This document shows positions 8,827 through 19,400 of a stretch of DNA of 62,890 nucleotides, in pieces. The stretch covers positions 168,782-231,671 of the forward strand of contig MU657174.1 of the NCBI GenBank assembly GCA_026770575.1. The letters run 5' to 3'. The translations under genes and the position numbers were made by a program. Within the stretch, counting starts at the first letter, position 1. The number at the start of each line of letters is the position of its first letter. The notes under the pieces were generated by a model, which saw only the letters and a program-made list of their open reading frames with translations, made no database searches and was not told the origin of the DNA. The stretch comes from Pelagophyceae sp. CCMP2097. Its lineage: Eukaryota; Sar; Pelagophyceae.

Positions 8827-9807
8827 TTAGTCCGGCGCCTCGGCTGCGTCCTCCGGCGCCTTGGCAAAGGCGGCTCGGTACATGTCGTCGCCGAGCGCGC
8901 GGTGGAGGTTCCGCCTCGACTCGAGGAACTGGAGCGCGTGCGCAGCCGAAGACCCCTCAGTCAGAGCGGCGCCGGCGTGGTCCGCGTCGTCCGGGTACAG
9001 CAGCTCGAGCGCGTCGCAGGGCACGAGCCGGCGCCGCGGCGTGTCGAGCGCTGTGCCCGGCGGTTCACAGAGGCTTGGAAAGCGGTGATCCACAAAGGCT
9101 TGGAAGAAGGAGCCCGGCTCTGAAGAAGACACACGCACACCGCACCTTTGAAGAAGACGCTCGAGCCCTTGATGTCGAGGTTGGCGTAGCCCGGGTTAAC
9201 GAGGTTGGCGCCGGAGCAGGCTCGCGCGGCGCCGTCGGCGAAGAGGCACCGGAAGTGCGGCTCCCGTCGCGACGTATCGTCGCGCACAAGGTCGGCGTCG
9301 ATGCCGGCAAAGTGTTTACGGTTGTCGATCAAGTCGTGGTCCGGGACGTGCTCCGTCAGATTCTCGCTCGAGTGCTCCCACCCATAGACGACGCAACGTT
9401 TGAAGACGCGGTGGTAGACCTACTTCCTTCCAGGTGGAGACGTGCGCGGCCCCGCTTCTCCTGCCTCGCCCCCGCACCACTTGGCCGACACCGTAGGCGA
9501 TGCGCGGCGTCCGCCTTCGCGCGGTGTGCGCGTGCGTGGCCTCGAGCGCGTCGAGTTGTGCGACGGCGTCGCGGCAGCGCCGCAGCTCGCCAAAGCCGGC
9601 GTCGAGGTCCGCGGCCGTCACTCCATCGTATTCGAGCAGCGGCCGGGCACGAATCTCGGCCTGCAGCGCCGCGACGAAGCGCGACCGCGGCGTGGCTCGC
9701 AAAACGCCGCCGTGGAGGAGCGAAGTCACACTGAGTGCATGCGACGCCAGGGCGCCGCGCGCCTGCCGAAGCTCCGCCGCGAGCGCGCGGCCAACCACGC
9801 AGCTCAT
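8827..9807 (-). CDS. YccV-like (hemimethylated-DNA-binding/HspQ fold) domain protein
   Basis: Three exons: 9478-9807, 9146-9419 and 8827-9119, giving 298 residues. The join GQV/VYHRVFKR at the first intron restores the YccV core, with GQV-V-HR, CVVYGWE, then PHFRCLFADG and NLVNP. The end DALELLYPDD matches the C-terminal tail seen in eukaryotic YccV proteins such as FBXO21. Residues 1-95 are helical and lack a recognisable F-box. In bacteria and plastids this fold serves as a Clp/Lon adaptor or DNA-binding module, so an adaptor role is a family-based guess. The second intron as drawn is only 26 nt (9120-9145). A GC-donor intron about 20 nt longer is an alternative and would drop a few residues. 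Confidence 0.7.
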
Positions 9808-10005
9808 GCCGCCCCGCCGACAGCGCCGACACGAGACCGCCCTTACCGCCCCCGCCCTCCGGCCCCGCCGGGTGTAGTTCCGAAGTAGAAGGCCCAAAGT
9901 GCAAGGCAGAATTCTGGGAATATCGACCTCGGAATCCCGGCCGCGCCCGGCCGCGCCGGACCGGAGCTCGCGACCGGGGGGGCGCCGTGTGCGTGGCGCC
10001 GCGGC
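9808..10005. promoter_or_regulatory. 198-bp divergent promoter region
   Basis: The gap between the start of the YccV gene (-) and the oxygenase (+). It is GC-rich with no TATA-like element that I can point to. Shared control of the two genes is possible but not shown. Confidence 0.35.
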
Positions 10006-11179
10006 ATGCTCATCACCCGGGGCTTCCTGCTCTCCGCGTGGCTCTCCGTCCAAGGCAGTGCAGTGCTTCTGGACCTCGCAGTTGTTGACTTGGGGCCTTT
10101 CCTCGATTACCAAAGCCACGACGACGCCGCGCGCGCGGCCGCGGCGGCCGCCCTCGCGGAGGCGCTGCGCCACGTCGGCATGGCCAGCCTCGTGACCCAT
10201 GGCGTCGGAGATAGATGCACGGGGCCTCGACGGACGTCTCGACGGGGCCTCGAAGCGCCTCTCGGTACGACTTGCGTTTAGGTCAACCACGGCGTCGACG
10301 TCGCAGCGAACCTCGCCGCGGCGCAGCGGCTGTTTGCGCACCCGGAAAAGCGCGACTTTGCCACCGTCGAGCCGCAGCGGGGCCACATCGCCGAGGGTGG
10401 CGAGTCCGGCAGCCGCGCGCACGAGCACAAGGAGGCATTTGCCTACGGCTACGACCTCGAACGAGGCCGCGCGGTGAACAACTCGCTCCAGGGGCCGAAC
10501 GTCTGGCCGCCCGGCGACTTTTCGGCCCTGTCCACCGGGTTTGCCGGCCTCTCCGAAGCGTCGCGCGCCGTCGTTTCGGCGCTCTCGCTGGCGCGCGAGG
10601 ACGTGGCCGCGGCGCTGGCAAAGTGCTGCGACGGCGACGCGGAGACGATTTCCATCTCGCGCCTCAACCGCTACTCCGCGCGGCCAGACGGCGGCGGCGA
10701 CGTCGGGTCGTCACCGCACTCGGACTGGGGCCTCCTCACGCTCATCGCCGCAAGCGACGTCGACGCGGACGATGGGGGGTTGCAAGTGTGGTGCGTGCCG
10801 CCGACGAGTGCTCTTGCCAGTGCTCGTAAAAGGCGCTTTATGAAACATGCCTAGGCTCGACGGCGCTTGGGTCCCCGTCCGCGCGCCGCGGGGGAGCTTG
10901 GTCGTCAATGGCGGCGACTACCTCTCGCTCGCGTCGGACGGACTCTTCGTGTCGCCGCGGCACCGCGTCGTCTCGCCGGCTCGATTGGAGCGCTACTCAC
11001 TCGTCTTTTTTTGGTATCCCGACTACGACTCCAAGGTCCCCGCGACCGCCGCCGCGGCGGGGCTGAGCCTCTTGGAATGCCAGCTCGACGGCGAGACGTG
11101 TGGCGAACGCGCCGACGTCAGCTTTGGCCAATTCATCGAGGACAAGTGGAAGCAGGTTTCGCGCGCCTCGGATCGATAA
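10006..11179 (+). CDS. 2-oxoglutarate/Fe(II)-dependent oxygenase, IPNS-like
   Basis: Three exons, 10006-10191, 10282-10790 and 10855-11179, encode 339 residues. The N-terminal DIOX_N region is seen as VVDLGPFLDY and ALRHVGMASLVNHGVD, which is restored by the first intron. The double-stranded beta-helix core has the metal ligands in SPHSDWGLLTLI (HxD) and the distal His in SPRHRVVSP. The Arg that binds 2-oxoglutarate follows in LERYSLVFF. This is the plant/fungal isopenicillin-N-synthase-like superfamily, which hydroxylates or desaturates small molecules. The substrate is not predictable. A short hydrophobic N-terminus (FLLSAWLSVQGSAVLL) could be a signal peptide. Both donors (gtgacc, gtgcgt) and both acceptors (tttag, cctag) are ordinary. 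Confidence 0.88.
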
Positions 11180-11267
11180 AGCATACCGCTCTTCCTTGCC
11201 GGCACGTGAGGCACGAGGCGCGTGCGGTTATGGACAGAAAATTGTGCGGAAAATTGCGGGGCGCGGC

Positions 11268-11344
11268 GTCATCAGGCTGTAGCTGTCGCCGAAGTCGCCG
11301 AAGTCATGAGGCTGTACCCTCATGTCATGAGGCTGTAGCTGTCG
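11268..11344. repeat. Short direct repeats between convergent 3' ends
   Basis: catcaggctgtagctgtcg, catgaggctgta and catgaggctgtagctgtcg follow one another in the 186-bp gap between the oxygenase stop and the carboxypeptidase stop, with gccgaagt also repeated. This could be slippage or part of 3' processing signals. No function is evident. Confidence 0.6.
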
Positions 11345-11365
11345 ATGGTGGCCGTCCTCGAGCGC

Positions 11366-13643
11366 CTACGCTCCGCGTGGAGAAATGGCGCGGCCGCGGC
11401 AGACACACCCTTTCTTCGTGTAGAACCAGAGCGCGACGGAGGCGGCTAAGATTGTGCCGAAAAACGTGAGGCACACGGCCAGCGCCAATGCCGTGTCGTA
11501 CCCGACGAGGTGCCCGGGGCTCTTGCCGCGCGAAAGCGTGGAGACCTTGGTCGAGGGCGTCGTTTTCGAGGCGCCGAGGATGGAAGTGACAACGCAGACG
11601 TAGTCGCCGGCGTGCGAAGCGTCCACTGTGAGAGTCGCCTCGACTGCGTTTTCCACCGGAGAACCATTCAAAAGCCATTCGTACGTGAACATGCCACCCG
11701 CCTTGGACTCGTCCGAGGATTTTGCCTCGACGGCGAGCGTGACGCCGACGCCGGCGTGCGCGGAAAGGTGCGGCGGGGGCGACGACGCGAGGACGACTTG
11801 CGGGATGCTCGGAGAGTCGATTTTCACGTCGAACACAAAGCGCGCCAGCAGCGCCAAGGCGCGCTTCGGCTGGAACTGCGGCACCTCGGGGCACCACGCT
11901 TCGACGAGGGGATGCAAAGATGGACGGATGGGAGGGACGCACCATGTGGCCCGCGTCCTTTATGGTAGCAAAGCTGTAGGCGTGCCCGTCCGGGTTCGCC
12001 CACGTCGTGACGTAGCCGGCGACCTGCCTGTCGACGGCCCATGGGGCCCAGGATGCCGTCGGGGCGAGGCCGAGGCTTTCGGCGAGCTCCTTGGTCCACC
12101 GCGCCGAGCCAAACGTCGGCACACACCTACGCGTCTGCGTGATGCTTCATACATCAGCAGACTCTCCTAAGCGACGCTCCAGGGCCGCCTCACCCGTCTG
12201 CGTCTCCGGAGAAGACCAAGACCTTGATGCGCGCTAAAAGTTTCGGGTAGACGTCTCTTGGGAGGTTCACCGCCGTCGAGTTGTAAGGAATGTTGGCGCA
12301 CTCGCTCCACTCGATTGCCGGATTCACGTGCATGGCCGCCATGACGGCGGGCTGCCGGAGCCACGAAACGGGCGGCTCCAATCCACCGAGAGAAGCACAC
12401 ACAGCTAGTCCGTCGGCATGCTTCCTCATGGCCTCTGCGACGGGGGCCTTGAAGCGGAGCGAGGGCCCGGAGATGGCGTCGTCGTTTGGGTAGCGCGGGC
12501 ACTTGGCCTGGACGTCGTAAATGTAGAGGTCGCCCGTGGCATTCCCGTTGATAGCGTCGTCGACCATCACGCAGCACGCATAAAACGGCGAATCCGCGCC
12601 CTCGCGAAAGGCGCCGTCGCACTGGCCGTCGAGGCCGGCGCCGATGAGAGACGTGGCGTACAAAGCGTTGCATTCGCTGCGGATCTCGGCAGCGCGAGTT
12701 GGCGAGATGAAAGACCGACCTTCGAAAAAGTCGACGTACCCACCCCAAGTCGACTCGTCAAACGTCTTCGACGGCGGCGTGCCGCAGGAAGGCGACTCCA
12801 AGCCGGCGCAGCCGTTGCCGACGGCGATGCCGCGGAGATTTACGGCGGGAACGAGGCCGGCGTCGTTGGCGTCGAGGACGTACGAGGCCCACGTCGGCAC
12901 ATAGATGCCCGCGTAAGACTCGCCCACTAAATAGGTCTCGCGGCCTTGAAGTTCCGGGAAGATTGTCAAGAAACCTCTCATAAACTCTGCGTTGTCGCGG
13001 CCGTCCGAGTCGTCGTCGGGTACGTAGTCATCCAAGGCGTAGGAGAACCCGACGCCGATATCGCCGATCCAGGCCGGGTGCTCGACGTAGAGCATGTTGG
13101 CGAACAAGGACCACGTCATGGGGTTCCTTTCCAGCTTGAAAGAGTCGTGCGTGGTCACGTGCGGCCAGCCCATCTCCGTCAACATGCCCGCCATGGAAGA
13201 GCACCCCGGCCCGCCGTTCGTCCACGCGATCAGCGGCGCGGTTGCAGGGGAATGCATCGCCTCCACGCTACGTAGCACGCAGCGTCGTGCGTCCCCTGAC
13301 CAGGGGCCTCGAGCGTTCCCCGTGGGAAGAAACTTGAATGGCCATCACAGACAAGTCTACTCACTAGTAGTAGTGCAGGAAGCGCCTGGAGCCGTTGACG
13401 GCGACGTAGCCCGAGTATTGCCGCGTCGGTAGCTCGCCATCGTACCTAACTCCACTTCTAACTCCCCGTCGATCCTGCGACCATATAGAGGCACGATTTA
13501 TCGACGTACCCGGGCAGCGAGACCACCTCGGCGCACGCCTTGGCCAGGCACGGCTCGAACCCAAGGCGTGTCTTAGGGGCATGGCTCGGCTCGAACGCGG
13601 CCGCCACGCGCCCCAGCAGCAGCAAACGCAGCAGCGCCGCCAT
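11366..13643 (-). CDS. Serine carboxypeptidase (S10) fused to an Ig-like domain and C-terminal membrane anchor
   Basis: Five exons: 13510-13643, 13365-13445, 12194-13267, 11943-12126 and 11366-11884. The phases agree and give 663 residues. After a signal peptide (MAALLRLLLLGRVAAA) comes a full S10 peptidase: LPGYDGELPTRQYSGYV, WTNGGPGCSSM, the nucleophile Ser in GESYAGIYVP (about residue 189), Asp in SGDADG (about 427) and His in DAGHM (about 490). All three catalytic residues are present. The last exon adds an Ig-like beta-sandwich (about 533-605; FTYEWLLNG, AGDYVCVV) and one membrane helix (about 623-646) followed by a basic tail. It should be a type I membrane enzyme of the secretory or lysosomal route. 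The Ig-like domain lacks the first disulfide Cys. I know of no S10 enzyme with this tail. Confidence 0.85.
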
Positions 13644-13827
13644 TCGATCCGAGCTCGAACGCGCCGTTCGCTAAAGGAAGGCTCCAAGCGGCGGGCTTCC
13701 CAAAGTTTCAAAGTTTCAAAGTTTGGATTCGAATTCGGTGACGCCTCGGGCCGCTTTGTTGGAAGCGAGCTCGAGGCCACCGGCCCTCCACCGCGCCTCC
13801 GCCGGGGCTGCTTGCGCGGGTCGTCTG

Positions 13828-16023
13828 TTATTCGCCGACGTGGCGGCCGAGGCCTCTGCCTGCGCTGCCGACTCTGCCGACGCTGCCATGTCCACTGGAC
13901 GCCGCTCTGTACGGGAACTGGACAGAGGACGCAGACGGCGGCCGCTTCGCCTCTGGCGCCGTTGCGTGCGCGGCCGCGCGGCGCAGGAGGACCTCGTGCA
14001 GCTGCTGGTCCAGCGACAACGACGCCGAGCCGTGCGTCCCAGCCGACGACCGCCGAGGCATGCGCGCGGACGCGTCCGTCAACCGGCGCCGCGTGGGCCT
14101 ATAAGTCGACGGTTCTGCGAGGATCCCGGGCCGTCAAAGCCGTCGCGGCGGCGGGCGGTCCTGCATGGACTCACGGCGCCTTGTCGAGCGCGCCCTGCGA
14201 CGCGGCGCCGATGCCGACGGACGCGCGCTGGGGCGGCGCGACGACGCGCGTCTTGCCCCTCAACGGTGTGCCCACGTTCGCCGTCGGGACCACAAAGTCG
14301 TCGCGTTCGAAGAGCGCTTTGAGGCCCGGGCACGCTGAGAGCAAGTCTTCGACCGTCTCGGTGAGCGCCCCGTCGCGCATCGACTGCAGCGCGTTTTCGA
14401 CGAGCGGCGTGCGCGCCGTGACGTCGAGGTGGGCGCTCTTGCGCGCCAGGCGCTCGTGCCGTCTCCCCGCGAGCTCGGCCTTGCGCTTCATGTACCTCAA
14501 GCAAGCACTGGCATAGAAGCACTGCGCGAGGCGCATGTTCTCCTCCGCGTGCTGGGCCACGCGCCGCGCCTCGCCCTTGCCGTCGGCGCCCCGGGCGTCG
14601 GCGCGGCCGGAGTCCGCGCGGCCCAGGACTCCAAACGCGCGGCCGCCCGCGCGCTCGGCCAAAGCCTGCTCCTGCACCGATGCGTCGTCCGTCTTCGCTG
14701 CGCCGGCGTCGCTGTCGGCGGCGTCGAACTTCTTCTTCTTCGCGGCGGCGTCGCTCTTCGCCTCGAGCGTCGCGGATAGGCGAGCCAGCTCTGCGTCTAG
14801 GTCGTGCGGCGAGACGTGCGGCGCGAGGACGGCGAGGCACCGAAACGTGAAGCGGTAGACCTACGGTGCGATCGCGCGATCCGCCCGCGGGCCGCGTCTG
14901 CCGGCCGGAGCGTCCTCGCATGCATCGGGACGCGGCGGTGTACGCAGCTGAAGAACTGGCGGTCCGAGATGGTAGACTGCGAGTTGGAGCACGATAAAAC
15001 GATCTGGCAGTAGACGCGCGAGACGTCGACGTGCGCCCGCGCCTCGGCCTAGCAGGGCGCGTCAGCGCGGGCTTCCCCCGTTTCGGAGTCTCGGAACCTT
15101 CAGGCGGCGAGAAGACTGACCCGCTCGAGGAACGGCAGCAGCGCTTCGAGCTCCTCCAGAGTCGGCTGCTGCTTGCCAGACGCCTGCAACGCCGTCCGCG
15201 CGTCCATCATCGAGGGCCGCCGCGGCGAAGCCGCGACGCCCGGGAAGGTGCCGGAGACGGCGGACAGCGGCGACTGCGGCGGCGGGCTGCCGAGCGCGCT
15301 GCCCGACGCGCCAAAGGCGGCCGATTCCTGCACGTCCTGCGACGAGTCCAGGCGCGAGCCCTTTGGATTCGGCGTATAGTCGGACCCGCGGCGCGAGGCG
15401 CCGTCGTCCTTGGAGTCTCGCGAGCCGTCGTCCCTGGCGTCTGCGCGCGCGGCCTTTGCGTCGTTCTCGCGGAGTCGGTCGTCGCCTCGGACTTTTTGGA
15501 GGAGGAAGAAGAGCTTGAAGTACGTCGCTATTCCGACGATCCACAAACGCATCATGGCCGAGTCGCGGAAGGCGTCGAACGCCCGCGGGATGTGCCACCG
15601 CTCCTCGGCCACGCCCGCCGCCGCCGCCACCGCCGCCTCCTCCACGAGGCGCGCGTACGCCACGGCGCCGCAGTCCGCCACGGAGACGAGGCGCGCGTCC
15701 TGCTCGCAAGAATTGCGACGCCGGCCCGGCGCCGCGGCCGCGGAATTGGACGTGAAGCGCCGCGCTGCGAGCATGGCCGACGCCCCGCCGCCCGGCGGTA
15801 CCTTCTCTTCGCTCGACGCGCGCGAGCCGCCGCTCGCGCGGCCGATTCGGGGCGGCGGGGCCAGGTGGGCGGCGACGGGGCGCTGGCGAGAATCGGACGA
15901 GGGCCGAGACCGCGCCGCCGACAAAGGCCGGTGCGGCACGACGCCCGTAAACGCATCGGCAGGGGCCGCCACCGCGCGGCCCCGAAACGCCGCGGGCTGA
16001 GAGGCCCGCATCGTCAGCGGCAT
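13828..16023 (-). CDS. Unrecognised 654-residue protein, four exons
   Basis: The phases of 15121-16023, 14944-15048, 14175-14860 and 13828-14098 agree and give one product. The N-terminal third is Ala/Arg-rich with a short hydrophobic run (MMRLWIVGIATYFKLFFLLQ, about residue 157) that may be a membrane segment. A charged, Ser-rich linker follows. Exons 2 and 3 hold the best-ordered part: VYCQIVLSC, SDRQFFSCVYRFTFRCLAVL, HDLDAELARL, then helical, Ala-rich and charged stretches to ENMRLAQCFYASACLRYMKR and LVENALQSMR. I do not recognise the family. Gene order suggests nothing: it is head-to-head with the dynein gene across 437 bp and follows the carboxypeptidase gene by 184 bp on the same strand. 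Confidence 0.6.
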
Positions 16024-16460
16024 GGCGCCGCGGCGCGCGGATCACGTTTTACAAAATGGAGGCCGTTTCAACTTGAGGTCCGGTGCACCGTCGAAAACCG
16101 GCGCTGAGGGAGTCGCGGCGAGACCGCGTGCCGTCGGTCCGAGGGCCCTCGAGGGTGGGCTGCCACCCCGGCGGGCGAGGCGATGGACGACCATGGCGGC
16201 TTCGATACCGTACACAACTCGACGCGGCGTCGCGCGACGCATCGAAATTCTATTCATCGTTTCGTCCGAGTCCGAGTCGCGCCCTCCGACGTCGTGGACG
16301 CTCGATTCGATCGCGCGGGCATCGCTCGACCGATCTCGGGCCTCCGCAGAAGCGACTCGAGGGGCCTCCCTCTGTGCAGAGAGCTCTTTCTCTTGCGGAC
16401 CTCGTCGTCGTCGTTGGTTGATGCTCGCGCGCGCCGTTGGCCCGACGCCTCCCCTCGCAG
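16024..16460. promoter_or_regulatory. 437-bp region between divergent starts
   Basis: Lies between the start of the unrecognised gene (-) and the first in-frame ATG of the dynein gene (+). The sequence just before that ATG, cccctcgcag, looks like a splice acceptor, so an upstream dynein exon or 5' UTR exon could hide here. I see no other feature. Confidence 0.4.
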
Positions 16461-19400
16461 ATGATCGCGTGGCTCGTGGCGCGCATCCGGCTGCCCGGCT
16501 TCTCGCGGGCGCTGTGGAAGGACGAGCACGACGATAAGGCCATTTACTTCCTCTCGACGCACGGCCAGTGCCGCCTCTTCGCGTGCGTCGCGCACGCGTG
16601 TTGTGCGGGGACCCTCGGCGGCCGTTCCGAGGGGCTCCCTCGGCACGGAAGTCGCGTTTGACTGTATCCGGGACGCTAGGTTCATGTCCGACGCGGGCGC
16701 TTTGCAGCTCTCCACTGACCGCGCGCCGCTGACGGGTCGGCTCTACTACTTTGTGAACTCAGATTCGACGTCTCGGCAGGAGAAGCTGACTGCGGTGACC
16801 ATCGAGGCCAAGGTGCAGCACGGGTCGCTGTCCGGCGGCGCTTCGATGCAGTCTCTTCTAAGGCAGATGAACGGCGTCTTCGCGCCGCAGATCTTCGACG
16901 CGCAGACGCCCTGGCCCGACAGCGTGCGCAAGGACTTGACGGGCCACTTCCACCGCTTCATGGCCTCTATGACTGAGGCGGCGAACATGGACCGCGGCAA
17001 GACAGTTTTGTACCTCCCTTCGCCCAAAGTCATCGGCGACGACGCGCCCGCCGTCGCGGCGAAGAACAAGGACCTGGCGCAGCAGCTCGAGTCCATCGTG
17101 ATCCACTGGACGCGGCAGATCAAGGAGGTGGTCAACTCGCACGACAACGCGTACCACGCCAAGGTTTCGGGCCCTTTGGAGGAGATCCAGTTCTGGCGGT
17201 CGCGCACCGTCGATTTGAGCGGCATCTCGGACCAGCTGCAGCAGCCCGACGTCCGGCGCGTCGTGGCCGTCTTGGAGGCGTCCAAGTCGTCGTACCTGGC
17301 GCGGTTCGAAGCGCTTGTCAAAAAGATCCGCGACAATTCCGTCGAGGCCCAGGACAATTTGAAGTTCCTCGAGCACTTGGTGGCGCCCTGCGAGGCCCTG
17401 GCCAAGAGCGATCCGAAGGGCATCTGCCACATTCTGCCCGAGCTGCTGGGGAGCATCCGCATGATCTGGACGCTCTCCGGGTTCTACAACTCGTCGCACC
17501 CGGAGCGTTTGACGGGCCTGCTGCGCAAGATCTCCAACGAGATCATCCACCGCTGCTGCGCCGAGATTTCGCTGGGCGAGATCTTCGACGGCGACGTCGA
17601 GGGCTCCATGGTCGCTTTGGATGAGTCCATCCAATGCGGCGTGCTGTGGAAGCGCGTCTACCGGCGCACGGCGGCCGCGATCCGCGCCGCGCACCCGCGG
17701 CAGGCGCGGCTCCACTGGACCTTTGACGACGCTTCGATCTTTGCCCAGATCGACGCGTTCGTCCAGCGCTGCCGCGACCTCCTCGAAGTGTGCGAGGGCC
17801 AGGCGCAGTTCTGCCGCAAGTGTGCGGCGACGGCGGGCGCGCCGGGGCCGCTGCCGCGGTTTGGCGGCACGCGCGGCCACGAAATTTCGAAAGCGATGAT
17901 TGAAATCCAGGACCAGTTCGAGGTGCAGATCCATCGCCTCCGAAAGCTCGACTACGACATCTTGGACGTCAAGACGTCGCACTGGCACGACGACTACAAC
18001 GTCTTTAAGAACGCGGTCAAGGATCTAGAGGTCATGTACACCAACGTGATGAACACTGCCTTTGACGGCGTCACGCGCGTCTCAGAGGCCGTCGTGGCGC
18101 TGGAGATCTTCTATTCGCTGGCCAAGAGAGACGCGATCAAGCGCTGCGTGGAGAAGAAGACGGTGGACGCGTACTTGCTCTTTGTGCGGACGGTCGAGGA
18201 CATCCGCCGCGACTTTGACGAGCAGCGGCGCACGCCGCCTTTGAGGCCAAACGAGCCTAAGTGGGCCGGGTCCGCGCTCTGGGCCAAGTCGTTGGCGCAG
18301 ATCGTCGCAGAGGCGTGGGCGCTGCTGCAGGCGGCGACTTATCTGGCCAAGACTCGGGAGGCGGACGACGCGGAGCAAGCGTACAACGTGTTGATGAGCG
18401 TGTTAAACGACTACAAGGCCACGCGCTACAAGGGCTGGGTCGCCTCTCTCGATGCTTTAGACTCTTCCATGCTCCAGGCGAGGTTGGACAACTCATTGAT
18501 GAAAAGGATGGACACCGCGTTTACGGCCGCGCCCAACGCGCAGGTGCGGGCAGAAGTGGACCGCGCCGTCGCGGACCGTCTGGCGGCGGCGCCCGTTTTG
18601 TCAAAGGGCAAGGATTCGCTGCTGGAGTGTAACTTTGACCGCGGGCTGCTGGCGCTGTTCACGGAAGTGCAATACTGGGAAAAGTTTGCCGGCGAGTTCT
18701 CCATCCCGTACGTCGCCCACGACATTTGCAACCAGCGGGAGAAGCTGCGCGTCATGCGCGAGCACGTCATGCTCGTCGTCCGCGCCTACAATGCCATCCT
18801 GCACGACTTGGCCGCAGAGGAGCGCAGGCTCTTCTCGGACCAGATCCGCCGCCTGGACAAAAGGATCAACCAGGGCCTGTCCAAGCTGACGTGGGCGGCC
18901 AAGGGCGTCGTGGAGCATTACGTCAAGGACTGCTGCCACCACTGCGCCGAGGTCCACGCTCTGGTCTTCCGCTTCAAGCAGTCGCGGCTTCGGATATCGC
19001 GCGAGTGCAAGGCCACGCAGCAGCTCTTGCTCTTAAGGATCGACAAAAACGCCATTTACGACGAGGGCGTCTTCGAGGCCAAGCAGGCGGCGCACCGCGC
19101 CGACGTGAAGCGCCGGTTCCAGAACTCGCACGCGGCGGTCAAGTCGGAAATGCGGGATATGTTCCAAAACTTCAGGGAAGGTTCTTCGGAAGTGCAGCGC
19201 GAATGGCGCGAGCTCGTCAAGGACGTGGACCGCGAGGTCGAGTTATCGCTGAGGTCGACGGTGAAGCGGTCGCTGCAGGAACTGTCGAGAGCGATCAACG
19301 GAGACGCCAAGTCCGACCCGCAGACGCTTTTCGGCGTCAAAATCGTCTTGGAAAACGCCCGAATCGACTACAAGCCGACGATGATCAACCTGACGCACGT

